From Styela clava (taxonomy: Eukaryota; Chordata; Ascidiacea; Stolidobranchia; Styelidae), in the NCBI RefSeq assembly GCF_964204865.1, contig NC_135259.1, forward strand, positions 12,658,974 to 12,722,973: a DNA stretch of 64,000 nucleotides. The letters run 5' to 3'. The position numbers and the translations under genes are program-made. Positions 62,601-64,000 of the stretch are shown in pieces. The notes under the pieces were generated by a model, which saw only the letters and a program-made list of their open reading frames with translations, was not told where the DNA came from and did not search any database. How positions within the stretch are numbered: the first letter of the stretch is position 1; each line of letters begins with the position of its first letter.

Positions 62601-63877
62601 TGAAAAGTAAAAATCTAATACAGTGAAAAAGTGAAGTTCACAATACCTGCATTGGTTTGGCCAGAAATCCTGAAGGTTGTGAAGCATCATTGCTTGGTAA
62701 AAAGCCTGGAATGCATCTGGCAAATTCTTCATAAACTGCAGTTTGTTGTGGGGTAACACCACCCACCTATTTAAAGTAAGAAAATAATGTCATCTGATAT
62801 TTTCTGTCAGTTCATGGTACAAGTAAACATCAAAAATTGGAATTGAATTTTAGTAATTAAAAACAAATGGTATTTTTCAAACCAAAAAATTTTCATTTTG
62901 TCGAAATAGGATGTACAGTTGACTGTACTTTTGATCATCAATGGCCGTGATCGGCTGAGAAATATTAACACATATAATATTCTGTGTGGGCTACGCATGG
63001 AATACACCCAATACTTATTTACAAAATGGTCTAATATAGGGGTGCACAACACGGGGCACGCATGCCCAACGAGGCATGGAAAAACGAATGCAAGCCTGCA
63101 ATAGTGATTGGTTGGACAGGTAAAACGGGAGTCTTCTCTTTAGCGTAAATCGCAAGAAAGTTTGTATGTGTCATAATAACTTAAATTGCCAGGTTTATTC
63201 ACACAAGCCTAGCTTCTGGTTCTCTCAGAAACAGGAATTATAAATGTTAACGTGTGATTTGATGATATTTTGTTAACCCTTTGCATTCTTCTGTTACCAA
63301 GAAGGGTTGTTTCGTATTTTATGAAAATACGTTTACAATGCCAACAACTATTCGTGGCATTGCGTGTGGCAAGATTATTTTGAAAAATTTGGAATATGCA
63401 TCCCTGGTCTAATATATAGAGCACATACCTTCAATCGAATTTGTTCTGGCATACGTTCAGCTTGGTATGTCAATACAACAGAATCACAATATCGACGACC
63501 TTCTTGTCGTGCATGCTTGCGTAACTCAAATTCCTGGAAAAAAAACACAATATCAAGAGGATTTCCAAACATAAATGGGGTGGGTGCATAGATTATTGAG
63601 AAGTGAACAAGGGGGCTTAAAAAAGTTTGAGAAACACTGCTATACAGTAATAGGTTGCAGAATTGATTTGTACGGGAATTCCAAATTTATGAAAAGTAAA
63701 AAATGCCAGCCTATTTTTTGAATCAAAATTTCTTACAGTAGCCATTCGTTTATCAATCTCCATAAATGCTTTTTCAATTGCAGTCTTCTGTATGAAGCAG
63801 CATGCTAATTCCATGTTATCTTGTGCCAGGACAGTGGCCGCTTGCTCTATTAATTCTTTCGGTTGTTGAACACCCAC
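50618..63877 (-). CDS. CNOT1: CCR4-NOT scaffold subunit 1, C-terminal part (gene runs off the right edge)
   Basis: Twenty coding exons, 5' to 3': 63737-63877, 63429-63533, 62647-62766, 62500-62568, 61781-61945, 61001-61216, 59739-59908, 59208-59307, 58797-58928, 57909-58007, 57189-57341, 56478-56641, 55851-55968, 55634-55736, 54956-55129, 54446-54595, 53402-53582, 52106-52238, 51411-51545 and 50618-50798 (TGA). They encode about 935 residues, the C-terminal 40% of the ~2,370-residue scaffold. CNOT1 holds the CCR4 and CAF1 deadenylases, CNOT9 and the CNOT2-CNOT3 module, and links repressors to mRNA decay. Conserved stretches include [97 protein letters not shown] and [20 protein letters not shown] (Not1 domain). 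The tail after CMGKQ is a glutamine/threonine-rich extension. All phases chain except exon 55634-55736, which has one base too many. Confidence 0.96.
50877..51235 (+). mobile_element. tRNA-derived SINE, near full length, in CNOT1 last intron
   Basis: Begins GCGGCCGTGTGGCTCATCA (A-box-like) with a B-box-like GTGGGTTCACAGGTTTCC. The 'gggatagttatgtgcgag', 'cgccgccatagggtgga', 'ggctccctctaccgctaagtc' and 'gaacgagaggccgtggttcgc' body follows, and the 3' end is 'ccgggataaataggtaaata'. Reference copy for the family in this window. Confidence 0.75.
52393..52690 (+). mobile_element. tRNA-derived SINE in CNOT1 intron
   Basis: Same block order as 50877-51235: 'gcactaagcgctaggga', 'cacctctgaaggtttaaatcc', 'cgccgtcgtagggtgg', 'ggacgagaggccgtggttcgc' and 'ctttcctctcctc'. 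Confidence 0.7.
53825..54085 (+). repeat. Interspersed repeat copy (pairs with 23380-23610)
   Basis: 'gagcaactgcagaaattgc', 'ttgttacgtc' and 'acttattgctgat' in the same order as the 23.4-kb copy. Directly followed by the unrelated 210-bp repeat at 54160. Confidence 0.55.
54160..54380 (+). repeat. 210-bp interspersed repeat, copy 1 (CNOT1 intron)
   Basis: Core blocks: 'ttggcgctccagaagtgtg', 'aattttgttcgcctacttta', 'agggactgaaat-catgggc', 'cacagacagtccccgaactc', 'ggaaaatcagaataaaatta'. Copies 2 and 3 are at 56885-57100 and 59458-59668, all in the same orientation. Confidence 0.8.
56717..56775 (-). mobile_element. SINE 3' fragment, reverse orientation, in CNOT1 intron
   Basis: 'aggataagatttacatac', 'ttatcctggggga' and 'gaggaaagccga' is the inverse of the SINE 3' tail. 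Confidence 0.55.
56885..57100 (+). repeat. 210-bp interspersed repeat, copy 2 (CNOT1 intron)
   Basis: Same block order as copy 1; its end reads 'cctaaccctaacctggtac' and 'acacactaatgagta'. Confidence 0.8.
57708..57740 (+). repeat. Poly-G tract (19 G) fused to a hAT-like right end
   Basis: 19 G followed by CCCTGTTTGAGAACCCCC. The inverse, GGGGGTTCTCAAACAGGG, is a typical hAT-like terminus. No matching left end was found. Lies in a CNOT1 intron. Confidence 0.6.
58232..58696. mobile_element. Cluster of hAT-like ends in CNOT1 intron
   Basis: CAGCGTTTCTCAACC at 58232, 'GTTTGAAAACCACCGATTTAG' ending near 58532 and GTTTTGGAACCACTG near 58684-58698 look like ends of two overlapping or nested elements. 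Flanking 8-mers do not match well, so boundaries are uncertain. Confidence 0.4.
59458..59668 (+). repeat. 210-bp interspersed repeat, copy 3 (CNOT1 intron)
   Basis: Same block order as copies 1 and 2; its end reads 'cctaaccctaacctggtac', 'acacactacaggagtacc'. Confidence 0.8.
60537..60960. repeat. Probable repeat in CNOT1 intron
   Basis: 'gggatatcctcgcatataagc' and 'cgaatataagccgacccta' are repeated motifs typical of interspersed DNA elements. A duplicated 'tgtcatagcgta' pair is at about 60765 and 60827. No boundaries resolved. Confidence 0.3.
61458..61600. mobile_element. hAT-like left end, CNOT1 intron
   Basis: CAGGGGTGGGCAAGG followed by 'ggcctggggccag'. Lies 180 bases from coding exon 61781-61945; an inward-facing partner end is on the other side of that exon. 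Confidence 0.5.
62280..62369. mobile_element. hAT-like right end, CNOT1 intron
   Basis: 'ggcccgggggcc' then GTTTGCCCATGTCTG, the inverse of the CAGGGGTGGGCAA type end at 61458, diverged at the tip. Confidence 0.5.
63037..63406. mobile_element. hAT-like MITE (370 bp), young, next to a CNOT1 splice donor
   Basis: Ends TAGGGGTGCACAAC and ATGCATCCCTG are inverted. GTCTAATA flanks both sides exactly (63029-63036 and 63407-63414). The right duplication ends 14 bases short of the CNOT1 donor (GTATG, minus strand, at 63428). Confidence 0.85.
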
Positions 63878-64000
63878 CTGAGAATATTGAATATATAGTT
63901 AAATTAGCTAATGTAAATGCTACACCCAAGTTTTTTGGAACGCAAATATGAAATTTCATGTTTATGTTTACTGGATTCGCTGCTAGTTACAAACCATCAA

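Noticed and set aside
1-64000. CRISPR arrays, operons, rRNA genes
   Set aside because: None seen; gene structure and repeats are those of an animal nuclear genome.

Overview
The window is animal nuclear DNA: AT-rich, with spliced genes that have short GT-AG introns, tRNA-derived SINEs and many small DNA transposons. The gene set (PRDM13-type zinc fingers, MOSMO, IST1, TOMM22, PSMG1, SPTLC1, a fused P5CS, CNOT1), the compact spacing and several single-exon genes suggest an invertebrate deuterostome. An ascidian tunicate is my best guess; the species cannot be fixed from sequence alone.

Layout. 1-5.9 kb is repeats: two hAT-like elements, an inverted repeat pair, a degenerate tandem array and a 300-bp duplication. 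5.95-8.64 kb (+) holds an unrecognised six-exon gene with two tandem copies of one 186-bp exon. 11.1-12.5 kb (+) is a PRDM13-like zinc-finger gene. 12.5-16.8 kb is gene-poor, with a reverse-transcriptase fragment. IST1 (+, 16.9-18.5 kb) and TOMM22 (-, 20.6-21.0 kb) are convergent. A 1210-bp inverted-repeat element with a perfect 8-bp target duplication (21.8-23.0 kb) carries a frameshifted SNRPG (Sm protein G) copy and a CRE-rich segment. PSMG1 (-) covers 24.9-28.3 kb. A 2.1-kb hAT-like element (29.2-31.3 kb) lies next to intronless MOSMO (-). 33.2-35.85 kb is a foldback element with a decayed THAP-like exon. SPTLC1 (-, ten exons, 36.9-42.3 kb) is divergent from a single-exon P5CS/ALDH18A1 gene (+, 44.5-46.8 kb). 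From 50.6 kb to the right edge runs the 3' part of CNOT1 (-, 20 coding exons); its 5' exons lie beyond the window.

The genes do not form one pathway. They are housekeeping or developmental genes: ESCRT-III, mitochondrial import, proteasome assembly, Hedgehog signal tuning, sphingolipid synthesis, proline synthesis and mRNA deadenylation. The mobile DNA is the most unusual part. At least nine hAT-type insertions still show 8-bp target duplications of graded decay. The SNRPG copy lies inside a transposon-like unit and has an 8-bp insertion shaped like a cut-and-paste excision scar.
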